From Schoenoplectus triqueter (lineage: Eukaryota > Streptophyta > Magnoliopsida > Poales > Cyperaceae): DNA of 30,945 nucleotides. The translations under genes and the position numbers were made by a program. Where the stretch lies: NCBI GenBank assembly GCA_964058805.1, contig CAXKVV010000487.1:1-30945 (forward strand). Reading direction: 5' to 3'. The notes below the pieces were generated by a model. That model saw nothing but the letters and a program-made list of their open reading frames with translations. It ran no database searches and had not been told where the DNA came from. Below are positions 19,573 to 30,547 of the stretch, in pieces. Position 1 is the stretch's first letter; each line of letters begins with the position of its first letter.

Positions 19573-22500
19573 ATGGCATTCCTCGGCAACAACAAGACGA
19601 CGTCAACGGTGGCTTCTCACACCATCACTCCTTCCCAATGTGCTGAAGGGAAGTACTTCATTTTCTTTGGAATGATCCCGCAAGAAGTCATCATCAACAC
19701 TCCAATAATGGTGGCTCTCATCTCCGCAGCAGCTCCAACTGAAGAAGAAGATGAAGAAGTCTCTTTTACTCTAACTCAGAATGGCATATACAATAAAATC
19801 ATGGACTCTCCTCTTGGACCTCAAAAGAGGAGGAGACACCCAACCAAGAAGGCAATCTCTCCCTAAATTGCCTCTACACTCAAGGTCTCCCGGAAAAAAT
19901 TTGAGAAGTACCTCAAGAACGCCTGGTGGCTAGGCTAAATATTCATGTATCCAACTCTTTCTCCGTTCTAAGAATTGTAGGAGAGGACCCTGCTAGAGGT
20001 CAGAGAAGCCAAATTTGGAAAGTTTCATCACGAAAAACCTCAACAAAACCAGAAGAATTCAGTCTCGTCAGTGACCCTAAATGAAAAGAGGAATATGAAA
20101 CTAGAAAGTCAAGATGTCAAATCTCTGACAAAATCCAAAATCGGGTACAAGTCAAACCCAGGTTGATATTTCCTTCTCAAGATCAAGTAAGCCAGAATTG
20201 GCGCAGTGGAGCCTCTCAAGTCGTGAGACTTGTAAAAGGAAGAAATCAGAAAACCACACAAGAACGGATCCCCATAACTTCTAAAACACAATATGAATCC
20301 CAATTAAAACCGGTGGCTAAAGAATACACCTCTTATAGGGTGTTTAATAGGTTGAGTCCCAAGATTCGATCCAAAAATTTAGCTATCTCCGTCAGTAACC
20401 AAAGCCGAAAGAAAAGATGAGTCATTAAACATGTGGGAGATCTGGAAAGGCATTTCTCGGCCTATATGGTCATCGCAAACGTCAAAGAAAATAAAGAGTC
20501 TCAAGTTCACGCCAGTGTCAATGTTGTGACTTCAGAAGATCCTCAAGATCCTGAAGACCGATCCCCATAAAATCAGACCAATACGACAAATACTAGTAAA
20601 GGCAATGGTCGAAAAGGGAGACCAAGAAAAATAAAGGAACAAGCGATAACAACAAATCTGGAGAAGAAGAGAACGAAGAAAATAATCCTTCTGATTCCGA
20701 AGATGGAGGTGAAAATCAAGGAGCAACAAGCGTCCCGCCTGATAACATAGAGTTGTTGAGAAATCACATAGAAATACATGATGAAGAGCTTGTGAAACAG
20801 CGATAACTTTTGATGGCTGTGTTAAAGCAGAATGAAGAACTAGCCAACACCATCAAGGCTTTACAAGAGCACATAAATCTTAACACTGATACTAACAAAG
20901 TAAAGGGTTCTCATCAAATAAGTATCAATGTCGATTCCAAAAATCAGAAAGGAAGAGATGGGTCAAATACCAATGCTGGTCACATAAATCCTGAACCTGA
21001 ATACCAAGGGGTAACCAAGAAAGAAATACAAGCGATGATTGCTCAACAGATGCAGATTGCAGGAGGTGGCTATGCACTTCCGTCTATCCGAAACTATGAA
21101 CATCAATATCCTACCATCTATGATCTCAAAGAATATCCAAAAGGGTATATGATACCAAAATTCAAGGTCTTCTCAGGAGAAGTAAATCGAGATCTGAACC
21201 CGAAATAACACTTGGTGCACTTTGTAGCCTCGTGTGGGAACACTGGCGGGAATGACGCGTTGTTGCTGCGACAATTCTCTCAAAGTCTAGTTGGCACTGC
21301 TTTTCAATGGTATTATTCATTAGAAAATGAAAGTGTAAACACATGAGATGAAATGGTGAATGCATTTAGGGTCAGATTCGCCATGATATCAGATAAAATG
21401 AATATAGCCGATCTGACAAACACGAAACCCAGAAAGGGTGAGTCCATGGTGGATTACAGCAACAGATGGAGAAATTTCAGTATCAAATGCGATGGGACCT
21501 TGACCGAGAATGAAGCGGTCAACTTGATCAAAAAAAAATATCGATGGATGGATGGGGATGCTCTTAAGTGTGACCAAAGTCAACACGCTCAAAGATTTAT
21601 CAAGAGCAATGTCCAACACAAAAAGCATGTCCTCTGCTAATATCCCAAGCTTCATTAATTCTCGACTGCAAAGAAAGACAGAAGCAAAGATAGATGTTGA
21701 GCCATCATATCAGGCATTGTTGGGACGACCTTGCCTACACAACAATCAGTTCTTCTTATCAAAAGAAAGCAAAGAGAAGGATAAATTCTCAGAGTCAGTA
21801 AAAACATCAAGGAATGTTATGCAAATGAAGAATCAGAATATGATGCATTTTCAAAGGAAGAAGAAGAAATCAAGTTTCACTTCAAACCTCATACCATGTT
21901 TCAAACCAAAAGATCAAGCAATGGTTCAGATGAAGAGGGTTGCATTCCAAGTCGAGACATCATCAAATGAAGAATCCGAGGAATCTGAAGATTCAGGACA
22001 CACGATGTCACGTAATATCCCGGTGTACGGGAGTTCAAATGAAGAAGAGTCAGAGAATAACTCAAGATCAAGAGAGCAAGAATCATCTGAAAACTCAGAA
22101 AAAGAAGAATTAGATGAAGAAATTATCTACCATTATCTTCGAAGACCTGAAAATGATGTAGATACAAGCAGCGAAAGTGAAGCGTCATATGTGATCAATC
22201 ACATAGAAGATAAACTTATGTACCTCGCTATTACCAACAGACTAAGAGATGAAGATCATGTGTTTTTAGATCCCAACTCTTCAAATGCAAGGCCTCAATG
22301 ATGCGATGCCTCAAGAACCCGCGTTTAGGATCTCAGAGTAACATAACCTCCCTCAATTGAAGAATTGTCATGCTAAGTAGATGTCAATAGAAGAGAAATA
22401 GTTGAACAATGGGAGGTGATGCAGGATATAAAAGAACAAAATAATGAAATCCTAGAAATGGTCAAAGCCCTTCAAATAACCATCAGTGACGCTAATACTT

Positions 22501-23440
22501 CGGAAAAAGCAATAAGAACCCCGGGAGAGAACCAAGATAAAGGTAAAACAGCCCATGTACGCAAGAGAGAGCAGACGAGATAAGACTCTCAAACAAAAGA
22601 GGAGCAAACCATTTTTTTTCGAAGAGACAAGGTGGCTAAAATCTTTAAAGAAACAATAGAAAATGGACTTATCCTGCCAATAAGCAAAAGACCAGCGGAG
22701 ATGGAGAAATACAGTGATTCAAATTACTGTCTTTATCATCAAGTCTCGGGGCACCCGATCGAGAATTACTGGGTATTTAAAGATTGAGTTGAGAAATGAT
22801 ACACAGAAAGAATAATCGAACTCCCGCAAAGTGTTCTTCAAAGCTCGATCCCACATGAAGCAAAAGAACAAGAGGAGAGCGTGCAATTCAGAGTATGCAC
22901 TATCTCACACTACATGATAGATGAAACTCTGATGAAGGAATTGTCTTCAATCTTAAGTCAATCAAGACTCATTTCCCGGAATCGGGAACCCAAAAAGAAG
23001 AAAAGCCAAAAGGAGTCGGGAATGATCAAAACCCTCTCAAGAAGTTTAAGAAAAGAGGAATCTTAAAGAAGTGCATTGTTCGAATCATGTATTGAATGTC
23101 AAAACAAAATATAAGGCAATGTCACTAGCTATCACAATGGCGCCTGATAAAAAACTTCAAAGACTTGACCCTAAGGGAGTCCAGGAAAGACTCTAGTGTT
23201 GATTCCTGAGAACGATGGATGATGGAGCCGGAAGACTTGGGCGACGAAAAAGATAATAGTGCTATTATTCACTTCTTCGAAAAGAAAATCAATGAGTTGG
23301 CATAAATGATAAATTATCTAAGAGACATGTCAAAAACCCGAAGCCAAGACTTTCATGAGAGTATGGAAAAATTCTCGGGAGATGATCATGGGTCCAGGCG
23401 GTGAAATGAAGAATACCCGAGGATTGGGTTATGAATCTGA
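19573..23440 (+). pseudogene. Decayed gag/protease region of element A
   Basis: ATG at 19573 opens MAFLGNNKTT, which stays open to 19866. A disordered basic/acidic region follows across several frames to about 20800. A coiled-coil-like stretch LKQNEELANTIKALQEHI (about 20820-20880) precedes the gag core: GYMIPKFKVFSGE, HLVHFVASCGNTG, LLLRQFSQSLVGTAFQWYYS and KPRKGESMVDYSNRWRNF (21150-21480), a clear plant Retrotrans_gag domain. Stops interrupt it at 21206 and 21344. SYQALLGRPCLH (about 21706-21741) matches the protease-end motif, followed by a Ser/Glu-rich 249-residue frame (21552-22301). CLYHQVSGHPIENYWVFKD (about 22728) resembles the Cys/His spacer normally between gag and protease, so the order is unusual. 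Many stops are of CAA-to-TAA, CGA-to-TGA or TGG-to-TGA type. It is non-functional as read. Confidence 0.85.
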
Positions 23441-23494
23441 CGATGATTCACAATTCATCAAGAACTAGTCCACCATACATAATCAGTCGAGGAG

Positions 23495-25221
23495 TGCAAA
23501 AAAATAAAATAAAAACCTCAATAGACAAAAAAAAAACAAAAAACAGAGTAAAAACCTTAATATGCCTAAAAAAATTCAAAAACATAATAAAGACTTTAGC
23601 AAACCTGAAAATCCAAAACCAGAATAAAAGCCTCAATTGATCCAAAATCTAAAATAAAATAAATGCCTCAGTAGGCTCGAAATCCAAAAATATGGTAAAA
23701 GTCTCCGTAGGTCCGAAAACCTAAAAATATGATAAAAACCTTAGTAGGCCGAAAATCCAAAACCAGCATAAAAGTCTATATAGATCTAAAAATCTAAAAA
23801 TATAATAAAAATCTCAATAGGCATGAAAACATAAAACCAAGATAAAGGTCTTTATAGGTCCGAAAACTAAAAAACAGAATAAAAACCTCAGTAAGCCTAA
23901 AAACTCAAAAATAAAATAAATACCTCAATAGTTCTGAAAATTTAAAATCATAATAAAAACTTTAATAGGCCTAAAAAACTCAAAAATAAAATAAATACCT
24001 CAATAGGCCCAAAAACCCAAAAATAAAAATAAAAGCTTCGATATGTCCGAAAACTCAAAAATTAAATGAAGGCATTTATAGGCCTGAAAACCCCAAAAAA
24101 TAAAATAAAGGTCTCAGTATGCCTCTATAAACTCAAAAACCATAAACATAATAAATTCCTTAATAAGCCTAAAAAAAACATAATAAAGGTTTCAGTAGGC
24201 CCGAAAATCCAAAACCAGTATAAAATCCTATATAGACTCAAAAATCCAAAAATATAATAAAAATCTAAATAAGTCTGAAAACATAAAAACCAGAATAAAA
24301 GCCTTTATAGCCCCGAAAACTCAAAAATAGAATAAAAGTCTCAGTATGTTTCTATAGACCCAAAAAAAAACAAAATAAAAATCTCAATAAGCCTAAAAAC
24401 TAAAAAATAAAATAAAGGTCTCAATAATTCTGAAAATTCAAAATCATAATAAAAACTTTAATAGGCCTAAAAAACACAAAAATAAAATAAAAGTCTAAAT
24501 AAGTCCGGAAATTCATAATCAAAATAAAGGTCTCGATGTGCTTTTATAGGTCCCAAAATAAAAAAAAAGAGTAAAAACTTTAATAGGCCTAAAGAAATCA
24601 AAAACAAAATAAAGGCTTCAGTATGCCCGAAAATTTAAAACAAGAATAAAAAATCTTAATAGGCCTAAAAAACCAAAAATTAAATAAAAATCTCAATAGG
24701 CCTAAAAATCCAAAAATAAAATAAATGATTTGATATGTTTGAAATCTCAAAAATAGAATAAATGTTTTTATAGATTCGAAAACCCAAAAACAAAATAAAG
24801 TCTCAGTATACCTTTATAGGTTAAAAAACCATAAATAAAATAAATACCTTAATAGGCTTAAAAAACCACAATACATAATAAAACCTTAAGTAGGACCGAA
24901 AATTTAAAACTAAAATAAAAGACTCAATGAGCCTAAAAATCTAAAAATAAAATAAATGACTCAGTAGCCCCCAAAAACAAAAAAAAAAAGATAAAAGTCT
25001 CAGTAGATCTGAAAACCCAAAAATAAAATAAAGACTTTTTATATGCCTGAAAAACCAAAATTAAAATCAAAATAAAGGCATATATAAGCCCGAAAATCAA
25101 AAAAGTAGAATAAATTCCTCAATAGGTCTGAAAACCCAAAAATAAAATAAAGACATTTATAGACTCAAAAATTCAAAAACAAAATAAATGTCTCAATATG
25201 CCTGAAAACTCAAAATCAGAA
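23495..25221 (+). repeat. 36-37-bp tandem-repeat array (about 45 units)
   Basis: Units follow a consensus of GTCTCAGTAGGCC, then YGAAAAYCCAAAAA, then TAAAATAAA, diverged from one another, with some longer variants carrying GTATGCCTTTATAGG. The array begins where gag homology ends and stops exactly at the second LTR segment copy. Nearly every unit carries an AATAAA or ATAAAA hexamer on the plus strand. Tandem repeats just before the 3' LTR are known in Tat/Ogre-type elements and can seed satellite DNA. Short open frames within it are not genes. Confidence 0.9.
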
Positions 25222-26028
25222 ATCATAAATCTTGGCACGATTTATAAGATTTTTGGTGAAAATTTGATGAATTTTGGATGAAGGGATCATTAAAAAAAAA
25301 TTCAAAGAACTTAAGTTCATGTTAGAATTCGAAATTAATTAAAATGAACATCATTTAATGCATGAGCCTATGTTGCAAAGGGGCCCACATGTCAGCAGAT
25401 GAATTCCAATGGTCCACATTAAATACCATATACCAAATCTGTTCAAAGAAAATGAGGTGATAAAAGAGCCATGAGCTCGGTTTTGGGTGAGCCGGCCTAA
25501 TGCTCTTGAAATGGTTCATATGGACCAAGTGCACCCAAGAGGCACATCTCACCCACTTCCTTTAATCTCTCCTCTTTCTCCTGGGTTACGACAGAGCCAA
25601 GAAAGCAAAAAATGACCCCTTGCCTATTCCTCTTCTTCCTTCGACAGCAGCAAAAGGGAAAGAGCCACAAAGGTCAAATTAGTTGATGAAAATCTAAACC
25701 TTCATGAAATCGAGCATTACAAACCCAAATTTGCCAAGATCCGAGCTCAATTTTAGCAAGGGAGGGAGAATTAAAGAGAAAACCATTAACCCTAGAGATT
25801 GGGAAAATTCAAAATTAAGAGAAGGAAGCGCTCAGCCCGGAAGAGGATGAGTGAAGCGGAGACAAAACCGACCCCGGAACCGATCTGTGACTGAACTGAG
25901 CACCACAGCGAAATTGAACCAATAGGCCACCCGAGTCTTGGGCCATCGAGGCTATGTCAGAAAAAGAGAGGCCAGCACGAAGAGAGTTGCCACGGCCCAA
26001 GAAGTGGAGCCCAAGAGCTGAAGCCCAA
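25222..26028 (+). repeat. Direct-repeat LTR segment, copy 2
   Basis: 807 bp nearly identical to 14206-15013. It lacks the TG-start part of the LTR: the tandem array joins it directly at ATCATAAATC, with no polypurine tract. Its right side stops at CCCAA and TGTTTACCCC (element B) follows, whereas copy 1 continues CCCAACTCGATC. It therefore looks like a 3' LTR truncated on the left by deletion or recombination and interrupted on the right by a new insertion. Confidence 0.93.
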
Positions 26029-26202
26029 TGTTTACCCCTGAAAGGTTGAAGGAAGAAATACAAGAGAGAAAGCTAAGATCAAACCCTATGAGCTGAAGCA
26101 GTACAATCCCTGCACTACATGGAATAGTATCAATGCCAAGCCAGTATTTTGATACAACCAATCATGAGAAATCCCAATGTGATTTTTGCTTTCAAGGCTG
26201 AC

Positions 26203-26405
26203 CTGGTGCCAAAGCTGTGAGCAACCACCTAACCATGCTTTAATTTGTGTCAATTGCTGATAAGTAGTCAGCTCTATGACCAAATTACCCTCATGTTAAG
26301 GGATTGAAAGTCAATTTCACAAGACTGATCAGGTGCCAAAGCTGGGAGCAACCACCTGATCAAGTCTAGATTTGTATTAATTGCTGATAAGTAGTCAGCA
26401 TTTGA
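26203..26405 (+). repeat. 127-bp tandem duplication with hairpins in LTR B
   Basis: Two units share GGTGCCAAAGCTG, GAGCAACCACCT and TTGCTGATAAGTAGTCAGC. Unit 2 has a perfect 9-bp stem GATCAGGTG (26327-26335) with CACCTGATC (26353-26361) around a 17-base loop; in unit 1 only a short GGTG/CACC remains. Both units keep the hairpin GCTGA/TCAGC with a 7-base loop (26256-26272 and 26383-26399). Confidence 0.7.
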
Positions 26406-27605
26406 TCAAATCAAACCCTAATGAATATCAATATAAGTCTAATTGGTATTTAGTTAGGGTGGTTTCTGCAAGGAGAATTTATTTGGCAGAGACACTGAGC
26501 TACAACTGATAAATAGGGATTTTATAAGAATAAAACAGGGTTTTATTGATCATGGAATTTTTAGAACAAGCAGACAGGGGTAAAAATGGAATATGAAAAT
26601 ACAGAGATGATCATCATGATTTTAGAGAATTTTGGTGAAAATTTCATGATTTTTGGATGAAGGGATCTATTAAAATCAATTGGAGAAAGGAGAAATCAGA
26701 TTAATCCAAGGGCTGAAATTTGATCAAGGATCTTTAAGGGTGCAACTTGGAGCTGAAGAGTTGTCTGGGTGTAAATTGGGGCTACCAAACAAAGGAAGAG
26801 CTGTTTTGGCGCTGAGGAGAATTTTTAGAAAAAGAGAAAAACTGTGTGAACTCGGTGCATCACGTCTGTCTCTCATTAACCCTTGCATGTGGGGCCGGTT
26901 CACGTGCACCTAGTCCATCCGAACCCCACAATCTCCCTCTCTCATTTCTCCCACCGACAAGGGGGCCCCACGAGACAGAAGTTCCTCTCTCCCTCCTGCT
27001 ACTTGCGATTTCTTCATTGCTGGCCTATTTCTAACAGAAATCAATCGGAAAATCCAAAAAGGGGTCAAACGGCGACGAAATTTTACAAATTATATACCGT
27101 TGGAAAGCTCTCAGCGAGGAGAACATTCTAGAACAATTTATTTTCAGTTTCATATACTATGCATCACTCGCATCAGAGGAGAAAGGGATTCGGGTTTAAA
27201 ATCCAATTGGATGATTTGGCGAATAATTGGATAAATTGGCGGTTCAAGGAGGCTTAAGTGGGTCCCACGATGCTATTAAAACCGTTACTGGCACAAAACT
27301 GTCTCTCTTATATGATTTTCTCGGTGGAATTGGTGCACAAAAATCTTAGGCTGATTTTAACAGTGAGTTCCAATTGGTGTTTGAGAAGAAAGGAGTTGGA
27401 GTTGAAAAGGAAATAGAGGCAGTTATCACCACTGCCACGTTGGCAATCCTAATGCTCAATTTAATTGCAAAGAAACACAATTGATATTAATCCACACCAT
27501 TCAATAATTAGATCAACGGTGGGATGCTATACCATGTCAGCAATCCGTGGGAGATGGAAAACACAATTTGTGCAAAAAGAAACACAATTGGAGTGTGATT
27601 GAGCC

Positions 27606-27613
27606 TATATAAG
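27606..27613 (+). promoter_or_regulatory. TATA box of LTR B
   Basis: CTATATAAGC in a moderately GC-rich context, about 1.6 kb into the LTR of element B, a canonical plant TATA box. The presumed start site would fall close to the C-run at 27639-27648. Confidence 0.6.
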
Positions 27614-27760
27614 CATTGGAGCAGCAATTGATCAAGGGCCCCCCCCCCAAAATTTTTACTTTCTTTCCCCATAATTGACAGCACTTCTTCTCTGAGGATT
27701 CAAGGCAAAGACTTGGAAACCTGTATACACTACACCCTAGAGAGAGCCTTACCCATTTTT

Positions 27761-27866
27761 GCTGATTGATCTCGGTTACAAACTTGAGAACTCAGCTAAA
27801 TCTCAATCATAACCGTGAATACTGATTTTAGCTGATAGATCTCAGTAAGAACTTGAGAACTCAGCT
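27761..27866 (+). repeat. Two copies of a stacked-stem hairpin in B's leader
   Basis: Copy 1 (27761-27796) pairs GCTGA with TCAGC and TCTC with GAGA. Copy 2 (27830-27866) pairs AGCTGA with TCAGCT and TCTCA with TGAGA. The copies are about 70 bp apart, with changed loops and kept stems. They lie 150-250 bp after the TATA box and so would be in the transcript. Confidence 0.6.
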
Positions 27867-28450
27867 GAAAATTAGTGAAATCCAGAAAAAGAGAGATTAG
27901 ATACATATAGAAGGGAGAGAATGAGATCAAGGGAGCTAATAGAATTCATTGATAGCAGAATTGAGTAAAAAGATTCAATTCTTTCAATTAGAATTAGATG
28001 GAATCATCCTCCAGCCTTTGATCATTTGGTCATCAGGTAATGATTTTGATGTAAGATAAGATCTTGAAGGAGATTTTGTAAAAAGGTAATAAATTTCAGA
28101 TTTCTTTGTTATTTCTTGACAATACTTTATCTTCCTTACTTCTTTCATCCTTTGATTTCTTTTATCCCTCTCTTTCTTTCATAATTGTTTCTTGACTCTT
28201 ATAGCATTCAATTTCTGGTACAAAGATTATGCTTTATAATAAAGAAATTAACTTGAATTTGGGGTGATTGAAATGAGTAATAGAATCAAAAGATAATTAA
28301 AGATTGATTTATCCTTCTAACTGGAGTTCGTGGATTGATTGCTTAGACCCTGAGCTTTCTCAAGAATAGTAGAGTTGAATGAATCCGTTTAATAGATATA
28401 GAGCAATCATCGATTAAAATTGAAATGGTAGATATGCACTCTAATTTAGT

Positions 28451-29215
28451 TACATCAGAGGTAAATTCTTAAGTAGTAATTGGAGATGAGGATGCGAAGT
28501 GAAAACGATTGAAGTCGTCCAGAGACAATTTGAGATGAGTATATGTATAACTGGTACAATCGGTACCGAATTGAGTAAGGTACGAAGGAGAATGAAACCG
28601 GTACCGGCGTCGCCGATCATCCACCGCACCGATGAACATGGCGAAGGTACTACCGTATTCACCGCACTTAGGCGATGGTAACACCGTTGGTGGATCACCG
28701 ATCGGGGGCTCTGATCACCGGAAGGTTATTCCAACACGAATCTCAGAGATCATCAGACGGAAAGATGAAGAAACGCCTGAGCACGAAGTTTAAAGGGGAT
28801 GTACAAATCTTAGGGTAATCTGACGGAACATGTAAAGATACGGGCTAGGCATTGACGCAGAGCAGTTCATTTCTCTTTCACCAATCTAAACACTCATCCA
28901 ACGACATCGGGGAGATCAAGATTGAAGAGAAGATTACAAGACGCATCTGGACTTTTCATTTTCTCTTGCATCAATCGTAAAGAAATCCAACGGTCCAGAA
29001 TATCTGGCAGAAAAGGGATGAAGCCAGCCCAGTCGAATACAAAGAAAACAAACAGTCTGGGCCCAAAGAAATAAAAGAGGATTAAGAATTGGGCCCAACG
29101 AGAACTATAAAACAATAATAGTAGAAGAGGGTTAGCCTAGTTTCATATTGAGCCCAGCCAGTAAAAAAATGATGAAAAGAAATAGAGCTGGCCCAATTCA
29201 TTTGAAATTCATTAA
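28451..29215. other. GC-richer segment, origin not recognised
   Basis: GC content rises around 28560-28740, with repeated ACCGG, GATCACCG and CACCG words and an imperfect dyad (ATCCACC near 28617 against GGTGGAT near 28689). GGGCCCAA and GCCCA motifs are frequent from 29020 to 29200. Open frames of 60-82 residues exist on both strands without domain features. It may be leader or internal sequence of element B. Confidence 0.4.
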
Positions 29216-30480
29216 GTTAATAACAGAAAATCAAATCTAATTAGTAAATAAATGATTTGAAAATGCTCCTGAACTCCAAATTGACTCAAATTTGTTTCTA
29301 AAATTTTCTTATTCATCATACTATTTTTCTATATGATAATATTCCAGTTTTAGAAATATAATCATGGTAAAACAATTTAAAAGCAAAAGACATTACATAT
29401 ATTGGTATATTTGACCTAGCTTTGACTTGCCATTTTAAATACTATAAAAATTCCAAAAATACAAATAAAAATCATAAATAATAACTAGATATATTTTAGT
29501 GATTTTTCAAGTGATTTTCCATGAAATAATAATAATGATAGTAATATACTATAATAGATAATGAGATTAGCTATATTCTTTGATAAATAAAAAATAATAA
29601 TAATAATAGATATTATATTTTCTGTAAAAAGAATAATAAAAATAAATAGCACAAAATATACAAAATATACTACTATGGTAATAAATAGTAAAATACATTT
29701 TCTTTTATAATAAAGAATGATAATATAGTTTTATAATATGAATTGTATTTCTTTTGTTATTTCTATACAAATATACAATAAAATACTTTTGATGAATAAA
29801 ATGTAATAAAAACATAATGAATTTCATCTCTTATGACTATTTTCAACTAATAATAAAAAAAATCTTATACTTTTCTATAGATAATAAATAGAAATAATAA
29901 AAAAAAATAGATATAATGAATAGTATAATAAATAGGATAGAATATTAGTAATGATTTCTTTTTAGCTATTATAGATATTAAAAATAAAAAAATAATAAAA
30001 ATAATAAAAATAATAATAGTAAAATAGTATAGCTAACCACCTTTTAATTTTGTAAATGATTCTTACATAATGAATAGTATTTCAATATAATAGAATATAA
30101 TAATAAAATTCTATTACTTTGGCTATTATAAATATTTTAAAAATACAAATAAAAAATCATAGCCATTTTATTTTCTATTATTTTTGTAAGTGATTTTCTA
30201 CAGAATAAATAGAGTTTAAAAATAAAATTTTACTATTTTAGCTATTATAAAAATCCCAAAAATATAAATGAAACTCTAATTAATAGCTACCCCTTTTCCT
30301 ATTATTTTTGTAAATAATTTTCTACATAGATAAATAGAGTTTAAGAAATAAAAATAATAATAATAAAAAAATAATAATAGTAATAAGAATATAATAATAA
30401 TAATAATAACAAATAAATGCATCTTCATAATAAAAATAATAATGGAAGATATTATATAATAGACTTTGTGCATGTTAGAA
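29216..30480. repeat. AT-rich degenerate ~120-130-bp repeats
   Basis: A loose unit recurs: TTTAGCTATTATAAA, then CCAAAAATA-like, then CTATTATTTTTGTAA, then ATTTTCTAC and ATAAATAGAGTTTA. It is clearest in the copies at about 30115-30230 and 30235-30345, and decays leftward to about 29440. AATAATA simple sequence is interspersed. It has no coding function. Confidence 0.6.
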
Positions 30481-30547
30481 ATGAATAAATATGCTCATAT
30501 AAGGAGTGTAGAGCCACATATGAATATTTGCACACATTTAGAATGAT

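Larger units (their letters stand above)
13761..26028 (+). mobile_element. Element A: Ty3/gypsy-like non-autonomous LTR retrotransposon
   Basis: The element starts TGTTTACCCCTGAAA, an LTR-type TG start shared exactly by the related element at 26029. Orientation is plus, from the promoter, the PBS-like site and gag. In order it has an LTR with promoter, a long leader with repeated hairpins, a PBS-like site (19433), a decayed gag/protease region (19573-23440), a tandem-repeat array (23495-25221) and a second copy of an LTR segment (25222-26028). I found no reverse transcriptase, RNase H or integrase motifs, and about 12 kb is accounted for without them. The second LTR copy lacks the first ~445 bp and is cut at 26028 by element B. 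Very long LTRs and leaders, and tandem repeats before the 3' LTR, recall the Tat/Ogre lineage; that assignment is inference. The 5' LTR's 3' border is not certain. Confidence 0.7.
26029..28450 (+). mobile_element. Element B: related LTR, inserted in copy 2
   Basis: It starts TGTTTACCCCTGAAA, identical to the start of element A. Around 26629-26680 it has TTTTGGTGAAAATTT and TTTTTGGATGAAGGGATC, matching A at 14228-14272 with a few changes, so A and B are diverged members of one family. Its TATA box is TATATAAG (27606-27613), followed by a 10-C run (27639-27648). No gag or pol was recognised, and the continuation of copy 2 (CTCGATCAACAAGG) does not reappear in the window, so the far end of B was not located. 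Confidence 0.6.

Noticed and set aside
23431..25221. Tandem array considered as a CRISPR array
   Set aside because: Units are diverged and contiguous with no unique spacers of constant length, in a plant retroelement context.
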